Shown here: piece by piece, positions 1 to 8,770 of the stretch
How the letters are laid out: each line of letters opens with the position of its first letter
How positions within the stretch are numbered: the first letter of the stretch is position 1
From: Streptococcus sp. oral taxon 431
Lineage (GTDB): Bacteria; Bacillota; Bacilli; Lactobacillales; Streptococcaceae
Length of the DNA: 64,000 nt
Reading direction: 5' to 3'
Assembly (NCBI RefSeq): GCF_001553685.1
Contig: NZ_CP014264.1
Location: 1,558,001 to 1,622,000, forward strand
Notes under the pieces: generated by a model
What the model was told of the DNA's origin: nothing
Database searches by the model: none
The model's input: only the letters and a program-made list of their open reading frames with translations
Made by a program: the position numbers and the translations under genes

Positions 1-857
1 GACTTGCTAGTTCAGCTGTTACCAACGCTGGTCTTGTAGCGGACGGAAATTGGAAAAACGCTCTTGTAGCAGTTGTTACTTTCTTGATTGCTGCCTTTAT
101 CAATACAAAAGGAAAAGGCTTCCTACGAATTATCCCATTCCTATTTGCCATTATCGGTGGTTACCTCTTTGCCCTAGCACTTGGATTGGTTGACTTCACT
201 CCTGTTCTTGAAGCTAACTGGTTTGAAATCCCTGGTTTCTACCTACCATTCAATACAGGTGGTGCCTTCAAACAATACGACCTTTACTTCGGTCCTGAAA
301 CAATTGCCATCCTACCAATCGCAATCGTAACCATTTCTGAACATATCGGAGACCACACCGTTCTAGGTCAAATCTGTGGACGCCAATTCTTGAAAGAACC
401 AGGTCTTCACCGTACCCTTCTTGGTGATGGTATTGCAACATCTGTTTCTGCCTTCCTCGGTGGACCAGCCAATACAACCTACGGTGAAAATACAGGGGTT
501 ATCGGAATGACTCGTATCGCTTCTGTCTCAGTTATCCGTAACGCTGCCTTTATCGCAATTGCCCTTAGCTTCCTTGGTAAATTCACTGCATTGATTTCAA
601 CAATTCCAAACTCTGTACTTGGTGGTATGTCTATCCTTCTTTACGGGGTTATCGCAAGTAACGGTTTGAAAGTCTTGATCAAAGAACGTGTTGACTTCGG
701 TCAGATGCGCAACCTTATCATCGCAAGTGCTATGTTGGTGCTTGGACTTGGTGGTGCTATCCTTAAACTTGGACCAGTTACCCTTTCAGGTACTGCCCTA
801 TCAGCTATGACAGGTATCATCCTAAACTTGATCTTGCCATACGAAAACAAAGACTAA
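1..857 (+). CDS. uraA: Uracil permease (UraA/PyrP family), 5' end missing
   Basis: This is the C-terminal part of a nucleobase:cation symporter (NCS2 family) that imports uracil with protons. The reading frame is open from the window edge (codons begin at base 3), so the start lies outside. About 284 residues remain of a family length near 420. Known UraA substrate-site motifs are present: TISEHIGDH, carrying the Glu and His that contact uracil, and TTYGENTG, with the second Glu. Several hydrophobic helices are visible. The protein ends ENKD, and a strong hairpin terminator follows directly. No neighbour here is a pyrimidine gene. Family is very likely; uracil specificity is inferred from motif identity. 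Confidence 0.9.
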   Translation, partial: LASSAVTNAGLVADGNWKNALVAVVTFLIAAFINTKGKGFLRIIPFLFAIIGGYLFALALGLVDFTPVLEANWFEIPGFYLPFNTGGAFKQYDLYFGPETIAILPIAIVTISEHIGDHTVLGQICGRQFLKEPGLHRTLLGDGIATSVSAFLGGPANTTYGENTGVIGMTRIASVSVIRNAAFIAIALSFLGKFTALISTIPNSVLGGMSILLYGVIASNGLKVLIKERVDFGQMRNLIIASAMLVLGLGGAILKLGPVTLSGTALSAMTGIILNLILPYENKD

Positions 858-875
858 TCCATATAGAATCAACAA

Positions 876-908
876 GAGGTCGGGACCAAAAATCCCGACC
901 TCGTTTTT
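876..908 (+). terminator. Rho-independent terminator of uraA
   Basis: A perfect 10-bp stem (GAGGTCGGGA / TCCCGACCTC) with a short A-rich loop is followed by five T. It lies 18 bases past the uraA stop. Confidence 0.9.
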
Positions 909-967
909 ATGAACAAGAAGCCTTTGATACAGTGACTCATTGGACTGTTGTCAAAAAGTTTGATTTC

Positions 968-1727
968 TTAATTTCCCCAAGCGATCAAAAGATACAAGAG
1001 ACTTGAACCAAACATATCTGCCAGAGCATACATGAGAAAAAATGGCAGTAAATTCTTGACTACATACTTGTACAAGAAATAATAAAAGAGACCATAAACA
1101 AGCCCAATCACCAAGGCCCAGAGTAAGCCTTGATAGGTATGGAAAGAAATCCGTATAATTACCGAGTAGACTAGAGCCAACCACTTGTGCTTTTCTTTTA
1201 CTGAAGTCAGTAAGCCTAAGAAGAAAAATTCTTCGTAAAAACCATTTAATAAAGCATAGCAAATCGCCATCGGCGTTAAAGCCATGAATTTTCGAATGAT
1301 TTCCATAGGGTCTATAAAAAGGAAGCAGTTAGGGGTTGAAGTAGTTATACTCACCACTAAGGGTTGTAATGATATCACCAAAGATACCAACTACAGCAAA
1401 GATAAGGGGAATCCAAATTAAAACAGACCAGCTCCAACGTATAGGAAGCTGTTTAAAATCATAATTTCGAATCACAAGATAAAGGAAGGTAATCCCTAAC
1501 ATCATCAATTGAAAATTGAAATTACTAGAATAAGCTGCCCCATCACTTGCTAGATTTGTCGTAGTTTCTGCGACGCTAGTAAGAGTTGAGGGCGATAAAC
1601 TCTCCATAAATCGTTGAGTAGAACGAATGATAAACTCTCCAAACATTAAAACAGTGATGATGAGGATATCGAACCATTTTAAGTATCTTAAAGGTTTAGC
1701 TGGATGAATACTTTGTAGCAAATTCAT
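968..1727 (-). pseudogene. CPBP (CAAX-type) intramembrane protease, frameshifted
   Basis: Two overlapping minus-strand frames together make one protein of the CPBP/Abi intramembrane metalloprotease family. The N-terminal half (1329-1727) starts MNLLQSIHP and ends in frame at TAA (1329-1331). The C-terminal half continues one frame away and carries the family motifs: EEFFFLG (paired Glu; the usual Arg of EExxxR is Leu) and ISFHTYQG (motif-2 His). Removing one C from the coding-strand run of four C (GGGG at 1332-1335 on the given strand) restores one frame of about 252 residues. The break separates the N-terminal helices from the active site, so the protein is probably non-functional. A sequencing error in the homopolymer or phase variation are alternatives. 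Confidence 0.75.
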
Positions 1728-1740
1728 ATTTCCTCCTTAT

Positions 1741-1781
1741 CTTTAAATGTATGAATTGATTATAAACATTCATTCTTAAAG
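1741..1781 (-). promoter_or_regulatory. Dyad around the -10 of the CPBP protease gene
   Basis: On the minus strand a TATAAT hexamer sits at the centre of nested inverted repeats: ATGAAT (1751-1756) with ATTCAT (1768-1773), and outside them CTTTAA (1741-1746) with TTAAAG (1776-1781). The -35 is weak. A dyad that encloses the -10 suggests a repressor operator. No regulator is identified. Confidence 0.45.
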
Positions 1782-1807
1782 TTATATGAACCAACTTGCT
1801 GGAAGAT

Positions 1808-1836
1808 TAAAAAACAGCCTTATCAAAGACTGTTTT
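1808..1836 (-). terminator. Terminator of the DMT transporter gene
   Basis: AAAACAG (1811-1817) pairs with CTGTTTT (1830-1836), with an A-run on the given strand that becomes the T-run for the minus-strand gene ending at 1843. The stem is short and AT-rich. Confidence 0.55.
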
Positions 1837-1842
1837 AATCCA

Positions 1843-2754
1843 TTAAACGGAATGATGTTTCTTTTCAAGCATTAAATCCTTCAATGAAATGATAGTCACG
1901 GCTAATAAAATCATTGCCATACCAAGAAAATCTACTGGATAAAAGATATCCCCCATAATCATGAAGGCAAAAAATACTGCCGAGATAGGCTCAATCGAAG
2001 CCAAAAGGCTAGACTTGACTGGTCCTATCATACTGGCTCCCTTGAGGAAGGCTGTATAGGCAAAGACCGTTCCAATCAGAATGATGCCAGCAAAAGCTAG
2101 AAAGATATCAAAAGATATGGGAATACTGGCCCCAATAAGGCCTGTAAAAGGTACTGCTAGAAAACCTGAGATGGTCATTCCAACACCAATAACCAATATG
2201 CTCCCCCATTTTTGAATTAATTTTATGGGTAAAATGATATAAAGAGCATAGGTCAGGGCCGAGAACAAACCCCAAAATAGACCAGATGGAGTCATCGAGA
2301 GTTGATCCAATTGCCCATGGGTTGCAATGAGAAAGGTCCCACCTATAGCTAAAAACATAGAGATGATTTCTGAAAGCGTCGGAGCCACCTTATCCTTGAT
2401 ACAAGTGTAAGCAAGAATCCCAACTGGACAGACATACTGGAGGACTGTCGCTGTCCCAGCATTTGTCTCCTGAATAGCCGATAGATAAGCTAATTGATTC
2501 AGAAAAAGACCAAATAAAGAAAATAGCAAGAGAGAAATCAGACTTGATTTATCCTTCAGAAAGGCCACAAATTTATCCCTCGATTTAGTATAGGCCAGAA
2601 GAACCAAGAGTAATCCAGCAATTATCAAACGGATATTGGTCAGAACAAGAGCAGAAATCCCATGAGCCATCAAGTACTGACCACTGGTGCCAGACAAGCC
2701 CCAGGCAATACCTGCAATCACTGTAAAAAGAGTTCCTTTTAAAGCTTTTGACAT
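1843..2754 (-). CDS. EamA/DMT-family transporter
   Basis: A 303-residue polytopic membrane protein with about ten hydrophobic segments in two similar halves, typical of the drug/metabolite transporter superfamily (EamA domains). The N-terminal GTLFTVIAGIAWGLSGTSGQYL and a second half starting near GLFWGLFSALTYALYIILP are family hallmarks. It begins MSKALKG behind the ribosome site GGGGGAAG and ends with a charged KKHH tail. It starts 8 bases downstream of the serine hydrolase stop, on the same strand, so the two may be co-transcribed with cppA. The substrate cannot be read from sequence; metabolite or amino-acid export is common in this family. Confidence 0.85.
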   Translation of the reverse strand: MSKALKGTLFTVIAGIAWGLSGTSGQYLMAHGISALVLTNIRLIIAGLLLVLLAYTKSRDKFVAFLKDKSSLISLLLFSLFGLFLNQLAYLSAIQETNAGTATVLQYVCPVGILAYTCIKDKVAPTLSEIISMFLAIGGTFLIATHGQLDQLSMTPSGLFWGLFSALTYALYIILPIKLIQKWGSILVIGVGMTISGFLAVPFTGLIGASIPISFDIFLAFAGIILIGTVFAYTAFLKGASMIGPVKSSLLASIEPISAVFFAFMIMGDIFYPVDFLGMAMILLAVTIISLKDLMLEKKHHSV

Positions 2755-2762
2755 ACTTCCCC

Positions 2763-3695
2763 CTAGTCTCTATCTCGAATCAAGTCCATGACCTGATTAC
2801 GATCTAATATCCACTGAGCACGCTCATCTTTTTCGTAGGTTCGGTTAGATAGAAAAATTGCCGCCTCTTGCTTCTTACGATTCCACATGATAAAGGTCCC
2901 AGTATAGCCTGTATGGTCTAGCCAGTCACCTTCAAGATTCCAGGCCAATGAGCGTTCTTTATCACTCAGAACCGAAAAATTCTGACTTAAGTCTGCAGCA
3001 AAATTATCCTGCAAATAATGCTCAAGAAAGATTTTTAAATCATGAACTGTTGAAAACAAACCTGCACTACCTGCATGTTTCCCAAGCATACGAGCTTTGG
3101 GATCATGGACCACTCCTGCTTTCTGTCCACGAACGGTTGGAACAGCACTGCTAACTGGACCAAACTGTGTTTCCTTCAACTTCCACGGATCCAAAACTTG
3201 CTCCTGTAAAATCTGATCCAAGTCCTTTTTAAAACAGTTTTCCAGCCAAAATCCCAATAAGAGGAAATGCACATCTGAGTATAGAAAAGCCCTCTTCTCT
3301 CGTCGATTCAAATGAAACATAGCTTTTCTTAGCTGGTCAGCTGAAAGCTGATCCCTATTTGGGATAAAAGGATCTAAATCCGTCCCATGCGTTAGGAGTT
3401 GTCGAAGAGTGATGTCTGGATAATCCACCTCTGGAAGATAGTCTCTTATGGAGTTATCTAGCTCAATCTTACCTTCCTTCCACAAGAAGATTAAGACACT
3501 TCCTACTCCAACAACCTTACTCACACTGGCCAAATCATAGACCAAACCCTCACGAGTCTGCTCGCCAATTTCTGGATTTGCTTCTCCTAGATACCAATCA
3601 GACCAAGCGCCATCCTGATAATATGCAAAAGAGGCACCAGGATAAATCCCTGCCTCAATTTGTTGCTTTATTTTTTGAATGATTTCTTGTTTCAT
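2763..3695 (-). CDS. Serine hydrolase, beta-lactamase/class C PBP-like fold
   Basis: A 310-residue protein of the beta-lactamase-related serine hydrolase family. The active-site SxxK motif is SVSK in DLASVSKVVGVGS (about residue 57). A Tyr motif YSD occurs in the middle, and HTG (LDHTGYTGT) near the C terminus replaces the KTG of true penicillin-binding enzymes. There is no signal peptide, so it is probably cytoplasmic and more likely an esterase or peptidase than a resistance enzyme. Its start overlaps the cppA stop by 4 bases (ATGA), which implies translational coupling. The true substrate is unknown. Confidence 0.8.
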   Translation of the reverse strand: MKQEIIQKIKQQIEAGIYPGASFAYYQDGAWSDWYLGEANPEIGEQTREGLVYDLASVSKVVGVGSVLIFLWKEGKIELDNSIRDYLPEVDYPDITLRQLLTHGTDLDPFIPNRDQLSADQLRKAMFHLNRREKRAFLYSDVHFLLLGFWLENCFKKDLDQILQEQVLDPWKLKETQFGPVSSAVPTVRGQKAGVVHDPKARMLGKHAGSAGLFSTVHDLKIFLEHYLQDNFAADLSQNFSVLSDKERSLAWNLEGDWLDHTGYTGTFIMWNRKKQEAAIFLSNRTYEKDERAQWILDRNQVMDLIRDRD

Positions 3696-4417
3696 ACTTC
3701 TTCAAACCACAATTCGATGTTGTTGGTATCCTTACTTAGGAAAAACTTCTCAGTTTTTGGAATAAAGTAACCAGCTTCTTCGAAACGCTGACGCAATACA
3801 GCAAGATCCAGATTCTCTACTTGAAATTTCAACATGGACAAGTCCCAAGTTACATTATTTTCAACCAGCAAATCACTACCTTGAGCTTGATTAAAAGCTA
3901 GTCGGTTTTCGATCTCTTCTTTTTCAAGCAGACTAGCTGTCTTTTCTGGCAAGTTAATTTCCACAGAGATTTCAAAGGCTGTCAAATATCTCAGTTTCTC
4001 ATCTTTTGAAAAAGTGACTTCTTCCTCAACTTTTTTCAAATCCTTGATATCATCTTCGGCATGAATAAGAATACAATCCCCTTCTGGAGAAAGAACCTCA
4101 AAAGCATATCCCTTATTTCCTTTATAGAGTTGAGGGATTGCTTCCATTCTAGCTAGTAGTGCTTCAATCTCAGATGGCTTCTCTACCTTTACAAGTAATC
4201 TAGCTAATTTTTTAATTCCTTCAACCTTACGGCTCCTCATACTTGGTGACTCTTCTAAAACTAACTTTTCAATGCCTGACTGGTCTCCTAGTGATAAGAA
4301 GGCTGACTCTTCAAGCAAGGGTTTCATCCCCAAAGTCTCAATATAAAACAACTCATTTAAATTTCTATTATTTACCTTTAGCGTCGGGATCATACGCTTT
4401 ATTTGATTTACAATCAT
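3692..4417 (-). CDS. cppA: CppA protein (putative C3-degrading proteinase)
   Basis: A 241-residue protein matching the streptococcal CppA family, historically reported as a complement C3-degrading proteinase. The N-terminal half (MIVNQIKRMIPTLKVNNRN...FYIETLGMK) has the beta-alpha-beta pattern of glyoxalase/VOC folds, and the second half repeats that layout. No classical protease triad or signal peptide is visible, so the protease role rests on family literature. The ATG at 4417 is chosen because GGAGG lies just upstream; the longer frame back to a TTG at 4432 would put that ribosome site inside the coding region. It overlaps the serine hydrolase gene by 4 bases. Confidence 0.85.
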   Translation of the reverse strand: MIVNQIKRMIPTLKVNNRNLNELFYIETLGMKPLLEESAFLSLGDQSGIEKLVLEESPSMRSRKVEGIKKLARLLVKVEKPSEIEALLARMEAIPQLYKGNKGYAFEVLSPEGDCILIHAEDDIKDLKKVEEEVTFSKDEKLRYLTAFEISVEINLPEKTASLLEKEEIENRLAFNQAQGSDLLVENNVTWDLSMLKFQVENLDLAVLRQRFEEAGYFIPKTEKFFLSKDTNNIELWFEEV

Positions 4418-4513
4418 AAATTCCTCCAACACTTTTTATTTTAAAGGATTTTATCTTTTTTTACAAGTTATTCAATAAAAAACTTTAACTATATTAACTC
4501 TTTAAATTAAATT

Positions 4514-4537
4514 CCCCCTTCTGTTTGTAGAAGGGGG
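4514..4537 (-). terminator. Terminator of the EEP-family hydrolase gene
   Basis: CCCCCTTCT (4514-4522) and AGAAGGGGG (4529-4537) form a perfect 9-bp stem with a 6-base loop. It lies just past the minus-strand gene ending at 4566. Confidence 0.8.
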
Positions 4538-4565
4538 CTTGATTATTTTTACTAAAATAGCTTAT

Positions 4566-5384
4566 TTAGTCTTTCCAAGATAGTATTGCTTGCAGACCGT
4601 AATGATCACTAACTTGTGGACTGTTTTTACCATCAAAGACCACGTGAAGTTTTTCTACCTGCACATCCTCTGTTGTAAAGATATAATCGATTCGAAGAGG
4701 TTCGCTATTTCCCTTCCAACCATCAATTTCAGGCGGAACAGTGTAACTACCACTTCTTTCTTTTGCAACTTCAAATGCATCTTGTAAGTTTAGTGGACTA
4801 GCTAAAATAGCTTGGTAGCCCTCTTGACCTGCAGGATTATTAAAATCACCTGCTAGCAAGAGTGGCTTGTGCAATTCTTTCAGAACTGCTTCAAAGCGCG
4901 CCCATTCCTCTTGGAAGCCTTTATCCCACCAAGAGAGATGGACACTCGCAACTGCAAGTTCTTTACCTTCAACTACTGTCTCTGCTAGAGCAACTCGACG
5001 AGTGTGGTAATCTGTCGGATCATCTACATCTGAAACCAAAATTTCACGCGCTTCAATTGGTGTTTTAGATAGGATTGCAACACCTTCATGGTAACGATCA
5101 TAACCGATATGGTTATAGGCCCAAGTCCAATAATAGTTTTGACCTTGCTCAGCCAACTTCTCTACCAAAAGTCGCACATAGTGGTCTTGATGAATCGGCT
5201 CAGCAGATGGTAATGGCTGATAAAGTGCACCAGCTTCTACTTGCGCTGAAGTAATTTCCTGGTTAATTTCCTGAAAACAAATCAAATCATAACTGTTTTC
5301 AAGTATATCTTGAAGTAAAAGTTGAAACTTTTGTTCAGGATCTTTTTCCATCCAACTATGGGTATTGAGTGTTAAAAACTTCAT
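4566..5384 (-). CDS. Endonuclease/exonuclease/phosphatase family hydrolase
   Basis: A 272-residue protein with the metal-dependent EEP fold shared by exonuclease III, DNase I, sphingomyelinases and inositol phosphatases. Visible motifs in order: the LTLNTHSW start (metal-binding Asn), CFQEINQE (metal Glu), LSWWDKGF and LLAGDFNNPAG (GDFN catalytic motif), RIDYIF and SDHYGL (terminal Asp-His pair). There is no signal peptide. It starts ATG behind AGGAG. It follows ptsG on the same strand, but a hairpin at 5404-5428 separates them. The substrate is unknown; nuclease and sugar- or lipid-phosphodiesterase roles are equally possible. Confidence 0.85.
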   Translation of the reverse strand: MKFLTLNTHSWMEKDPEQKFQLLLQDILENSYDLICFQEINQEITSAQVEAGALYQPLPSAEPIHQDHYVRLLVEKLAEQGQNYYWTWAYNHIGYDRYHEGVAILSKTPIEAREILVSDVDDPTDYHTRRVALAETVVEGKELAVASVHLSWWDKGFQEEWARFEAVLKELHKPLLLAGDFNNPAGQEGYQAILASPLNLQDAFEVAKERSGSYTVPPEIDGWKGNSEPLRIDYIFTTEDVQVEKLHVVFDGKNSPQVSDHYGLQAILSWKD

Positions 5385-5403
5385 GCTTTTCTCCTATAAA
5401 CAA

Positions 5404-5428
5404 GAGGTTGGAAACAGCTTCCAACCTC
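5404..5428 (-). terminator. Terminator of ptsG
   Basis: Perfect 10-bp stem GAGGTTGGAA / TTCCAACCTC with a 5-base loop, directly after the minus-strand ptsG stop. The T-tract is short, so some read-through into the next gene is possible. Confidence 0.7.
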
Positions 5429-5435
5429 CTAAATA

Positions 5436-7622
5436 TTACAATTCTACTTTTGCAACTGCTGTTTTAGCTGCAAGAGAACCTGTTTGTTCTAATTTAACTG
5501 ATTTGATCGCGTCACCATTTGTGAAGACAACCACAGTTGTAGTTTCACGACCAGCTTCACGGATTGCACCCAAGTCAGCTGTGACAAGAAGATCACCAGC
5601 AGCAACCTGTTGTCCTTCAGTAACACGAACTGTAAATGGTTTTCCTTCAAGACTTACTGTGTCCAAACCAATGTGAACAAGTACTTCAAGGCCTGCTTCA
5701 GTTACAAGACCAAGAGCGTGTTTAGTTGGGAAGATGCTTGACACAGTACCTGATACTGGAGATACAATGTTTCCGTTTGCTGGTTCCACTGCAAATCCAT
5801 CACCCATCATTTTTTGTGCGAATACAGGATCCTTCACTTGGTCCAATTCAATCACTTGACCGTCAGCAACTGAGTATACTTCTTCAGTCACACCTTTGTA
5901 TACAACAGCATCTTGTTGAGCTGCTGCCTTTTGACTTGGAAGAGTTTCAGGAATCACTTCACCTGAGTCAAGAAGGTCTTGAATATCTGATTTCAAAACG
6001 TCAGCTTTAGGTCCGTAGATAGCTTGGACACCTTGTCCTTTCATGACAAGTCCCATAGCTCCTTCAGCTTTCCATTGTTCCTCTGTTCCAACTTTTTCAG
6101 CGTCTTTTACAGTAACACGAAGGCGAGTCATACATGCGTCCACATCAACGATGTTAGCACGTCCACCAAGAAGGTTAATGATGTTAACAGCTTGAGAAGC
6201 TTCTGCAACTTTTGACTCACCAGAAGCAGCAGATTCTGATGAACCTTCAGCAGTTTCGTAGTTTCCGTTACGTCCTGGAGTAGCATAGTTGAATTTTTGA
6301 ATCATGAAGTTGGCGATAAAGTACATGATAACTGCAAATAGTGCTGTTACCCAGATAAAGTTAATGATATCCATACCAAGACCAGCATTGATAGCTAGTG
6401 GAGTACGAGTCAAGAATTCAATTGAACCGAATGAGTGCACACGAAGGTGAACAATATCAGCCATAGCAAAGGCAGCACCTTGAACAACAGCGTAGACAAG
6501 GTAAAGAGGTGTTGCAACGAACATGAACATATATTCAATTGGCTCAGTAACACCTGTCAAGAAAGTTGCAAGAGCTGTCGCAATCATCATACCTTTGTAT
6601 TGGTGTTTCTTGTCTGCTTCAACATTACGGTAAATAGCAGCAGCCACACCCATCAAAATACCGAATGAACCAATCATTTGTCCAACTTTGAAACGAGCTG
6701 GATGAACTGTATCTAGCAATGTTTGGTATTGACTAGCATCAGTACCTTTAAGGTTTACAAGGTCTGTTACCCATGCAAGCCAAAGTGGATCTTGTCCAAA
6801 TACTTGAGTGCCTTTTGCTGCACCAGTTAAAATATCGTAAGTACCACCAAGAGCTGTATAGTTCATTGGGATAGTCAACATGTGGTGAAGACCAAATGGC
6901 AAGAGCAAGCGTTCCAAAGTACCATATAAGAATGGTGCAAGTACTGGTGCTGTTTCTTGTGAATTGGCAATCCAGATACCGAAGTTGTTGATACCTGTCT
7001 GAATCAGTGGCCAGAAAGCTGAAAGAAGAATTGCAGCGATTGCTGAGCGAAGAATAACTACAAATGGTACAAAACGTTTCCCGTTAAAGAATGAAAGTGC
7101 ATCAGGAAGTTTACGGAAGTTGTAGTATTTGTTAAAAGCAGTCGCTCCAACAAAACCTGAGATAATCCCTACAAATACCCCCATGTTAAGCGCTGGTGCC
7201 TCAAGTACGCTAATGAAGTAATCAGAAACCTTGATAGATCCACCAAAGATTGTTGAAACCATAGCGTTAGGATCCTTCAACATATCCCCTGATACACCGA
7301 AGATTGTACCAGTGATACGGTTAATAAGGATAAATGCAAGACCTGCCGCAAAAGCACCACCAGCACGTTCCTTAGCCCAGCTTCCTCCAATAGCAAGGGC
7401 AAACAAAATATGAAGGTTACCGATAACACCCCAACCAATTTGCTCTAGTACGCCACCAGTAATAACTAGGGGAGCAAGGTTTGGGTCAATCATTGCAAGT
7501 GACTTACCGATTGAAATCATCAATCCAGCCGCTGGCATAACAGCGATAACCACCATTAGAGCCTTACCGAATTTCTGCCAAAACTCGAAAGACAAGACAT
7601 TTTTGAATGTATCTTTCATCAT
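5436..7622 (-). CDS. ptsG: PTS glucose-type transporter, EIICBA fusion
   Basis: A 728-residue permease of the glucose/glucosamine PTS family that imports and phosphorylates sugar using HPr. Domain order is IIC-IIB-IIA: membrane domain about 1-430 (including VTEPIEYMFMF), then a Ser/Ala-rich linker (EGSSESAASGESK), IIB with the phospho-Cys motif DVDACMTRLRV, and IIA with the phospho-His motif VLVHIGLDTV. It matches the pneumococcal single-polypeptide glucose transporter in length and layout. The start is ATGATG behind AAAGGAG. A promoter and a long cre-like dyad lie immediately upstream, so CcpA control is likely. Exact sugar preference is inferred. Confidence 0.9.
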   Translation of the reverse strand: MMKDTFKNVLSFEFWQKFGKALMVVIAVMPAAGLMISIGKSLAMIDPNLAPLVITGGVLEQIGWGVIGNLHILFALAIGGSWAKERAGGAFAAGLAFILINRITGTIFGVSGDMLKDPNAMVSTIFGGSIKVSDYFISVLEAPALNMGVFVGIISGFVGATAFNKYYNFRKLPDALSFFNGKRFVPFVVILRSAIAAILLSAFWPLIQTGINNFGIWIANSQETAPVLAPFLYGTLERLLLPFGLHHMLTIPMNYTALGGTYDILTGAAKGTQVFGQDPLWLAWVTDLVNLKGTDASQYQTLLDTVHPARFKVGQMIGSFGILMGVAAAIYRNVEADKKHQYKGMMIATALATFLTGVTEPIEYMFMFVATPLYLVYAVVQGAAFAMADIVHLRVHSFGSIEFLTRTPLAINAGLGMDIINFIWVTALFAVIMYFIANFMIQKFNYATPGRNGNYETAEGSSESAASGESKVAEASQAVNIINLLGGRANIVDVDACMTRLRVTVKDAEKVGTEEQWKAEGAMGLVMKGQGVQAIYGPKADVLKSDIQDLLDSGEVIPETLPSQKAAAQQDAVVYKGVTEEVYSVADGQVIELDQVKDPVFAQKMMGDGFAVEPANGNIVSPVSGTVSSIFPTKHALGLVTEAGLEVLVHIGLDTVSLEGKPFTVRVTEGQQVAAGDLLVTADLGAIREAGRETTTVVVFTNGDAIKSVKLEQTGSLAAKTAVAKVEL

Positions 7623-7646
7623 TCAAATCTCCTTTATATTTATTCG

Positions 7647-7715
7647 GCAAACGTTTTACGAAAACGTTTGCGCATGTTTATGTTTTAATTTTACCACTTT
7701 TTATTTTTTTGTAAA
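7647..7715 (-). promoter_or_regulatory. ptsG promoter and cre-like palindrome
   Basis: On the minus strand TTTACA (complement of 7710-7715), a 16-base spacer and TAAAAT (complement of 7688-7693, preceded by TGG) form a promoter. Downstream of the start point is a perfect dyad: GCAAACGTTTT (7647-7657), 3 bases, AAAACGTTTGC (7661-7671). Each arm contains the AAACGTTT core of a CcpA cre site. Placed in the leader, it would act as a roadblock. Confidence 0.75.
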
Positions 7716-7786
7716 GGCTTTTATAAAAAAAATTTGACTTTTTCTTTCGCTTCACTTTCTGGTAGGCTATCTCTTACTGACCATTT

Positions 7787-7823
7787 TTGAGTTTACTGCC
7801 ATTTTTTGTTATAATATTAGCTA
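7787..7823 (+). promoter_or_regulatory. Promoter giving a leaderless mnmL transcript
   Basis: TTGAGT (7787-7792), a 17-base spacer and TATAAT (7810-7815), with TG one base before the -10 (extended -10). The ATG of mnmL at 7823 begins 7 bases after the -10, where transcription is expected to start. There is no room for a ribosome-binding site. Confidence 0.7.
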
Positions 7824-8770
7824 TGAAATCCTATAATACCTTGAATGATTATTATCGAAATTTATTCGGAGAAAAAACTTTTAAAGTTCCTATTGATGCT
7901 GGCTTTGACTGTCCAAACCGTGATGGAACTGTAGCACATGGGGGCTGTACTTTTTGTACGGTTTCTGGTTCTGGAGACGCAATCGTTGCTCCTGATGCCC
8001 CTATTCGCGAACAATTTTATAAGGAAATTGACTTTATGCATCGTAAGTGGCCAGATGTCAAAAAATATCTGGTTTATTTTCAAAACTTTACCAATACCCA
8101 TGAAAAATTGGAAGTGATTCGCGAACGCTATGAACAAGCTATCAACGAACCTGGGGTTGTCGGTATCAACATCGGAACACGCCCAGACTGTTTACCCGAC
8201 GAGACTATCCAATATTTGGCCGAATTGTCGGAACGCATGCATGTCACCGTAGAGTTAGGCTTACAAACTACTTATGAAGAAACTTCAGAATTGATTAACC
8301 GCGCCCACTCCTATGAACTCTACGTAGATACAGTCAAACGACTTCGGAAGTATCCGAAGATCGAGATTGTTGCCCATTTGATCAATGGTTTGCCCGGTGA
8401 AACTCATGACATGATGGTGGAAAACGTTCAGCGTTGTGTAAGGGACAATGATATCCAAGGGATTAAACTTCACCTACTTCACCTCATGACCAACACTCGA
8501 ATGCAAAGGGATTATCATGAAGGTCGTTTGCAACTCATGAGTCAGGATGAATATGTCAAGGTCATCTGTGATCAACTAGAAATTATTCCCAAGCATATCG
8601 TTATCCATCGGATTACGGGTGATGCGCCTAGGGATATGTTGATTGGTCCTATGTGGAGTCTCAATAAATGGGAAGTTCTAAATAGCATTGAGGCTGAAAT
8701 GAGACGACGCGGTAGCGTCCAAGGATGCAAGGCTGTAAAACAGGAGTTTATGAATGAAAAGACCACTTGA
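7823..8770 (+). CDS. mnmL: Radical SAM protein, TIGR01212 family (MnmL/YtqA)
   Basis: A 315-residue radical SAM enzyme of the TIGR01212/YtqA family. In Bacillus the orthologue acts with MnmM in the Gram-positive route to 5-methylaminomethyl-2-thiouridine at tRNA position 34. The iron-sulfur cluster Cys lie in CPNRDGTVAHGGCTFC, with the long first spacing of this family; LELGLQTTYEET and NGLPGE are further family motifs. The ATG at 7823 is preferred to the upstream frame at 7787 because the promoter overlaps that extension and MKSYNTLNDYYR is the usual family start. It overlaps mnmM by 17 bases, supporting coupled expression. Confidence 0.85.
   Translation: MKSYNTLNDYYRNLFGEKTFKVPIDAGFDCPNRDGTVAHGGCTFCTVSGSGDAIVAPDAPIREQFYKEIDFMHRKWPDVKKYLVYFQNFTNTHEKLEVIRERYEQAINEPGVVGINIGTRPDCLPDETIQYLAELSERMHVTVELGLQTTYEETSELINRAHSYELYVDTVKRLRKYPKIEIVAHLINGLPGETHDMMVENVQRCVRDNDIQGIKLHLLHLMTNTRMQRDYHEGRLQLMSQDEYVKVICDQLEIIPKHIVIHRITGDAPRDMLIGPMWSLNKWEVLNSIEAEMRRRGSVQGCKAVKQEFMNEKTT

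Noticed and set aside
3692..4417. CppA as a confirmed complement protease
   Set aside because: The sequence shows a VOC/glyoxalase-like layout and no protease motif or export signal; only the family name is kept.
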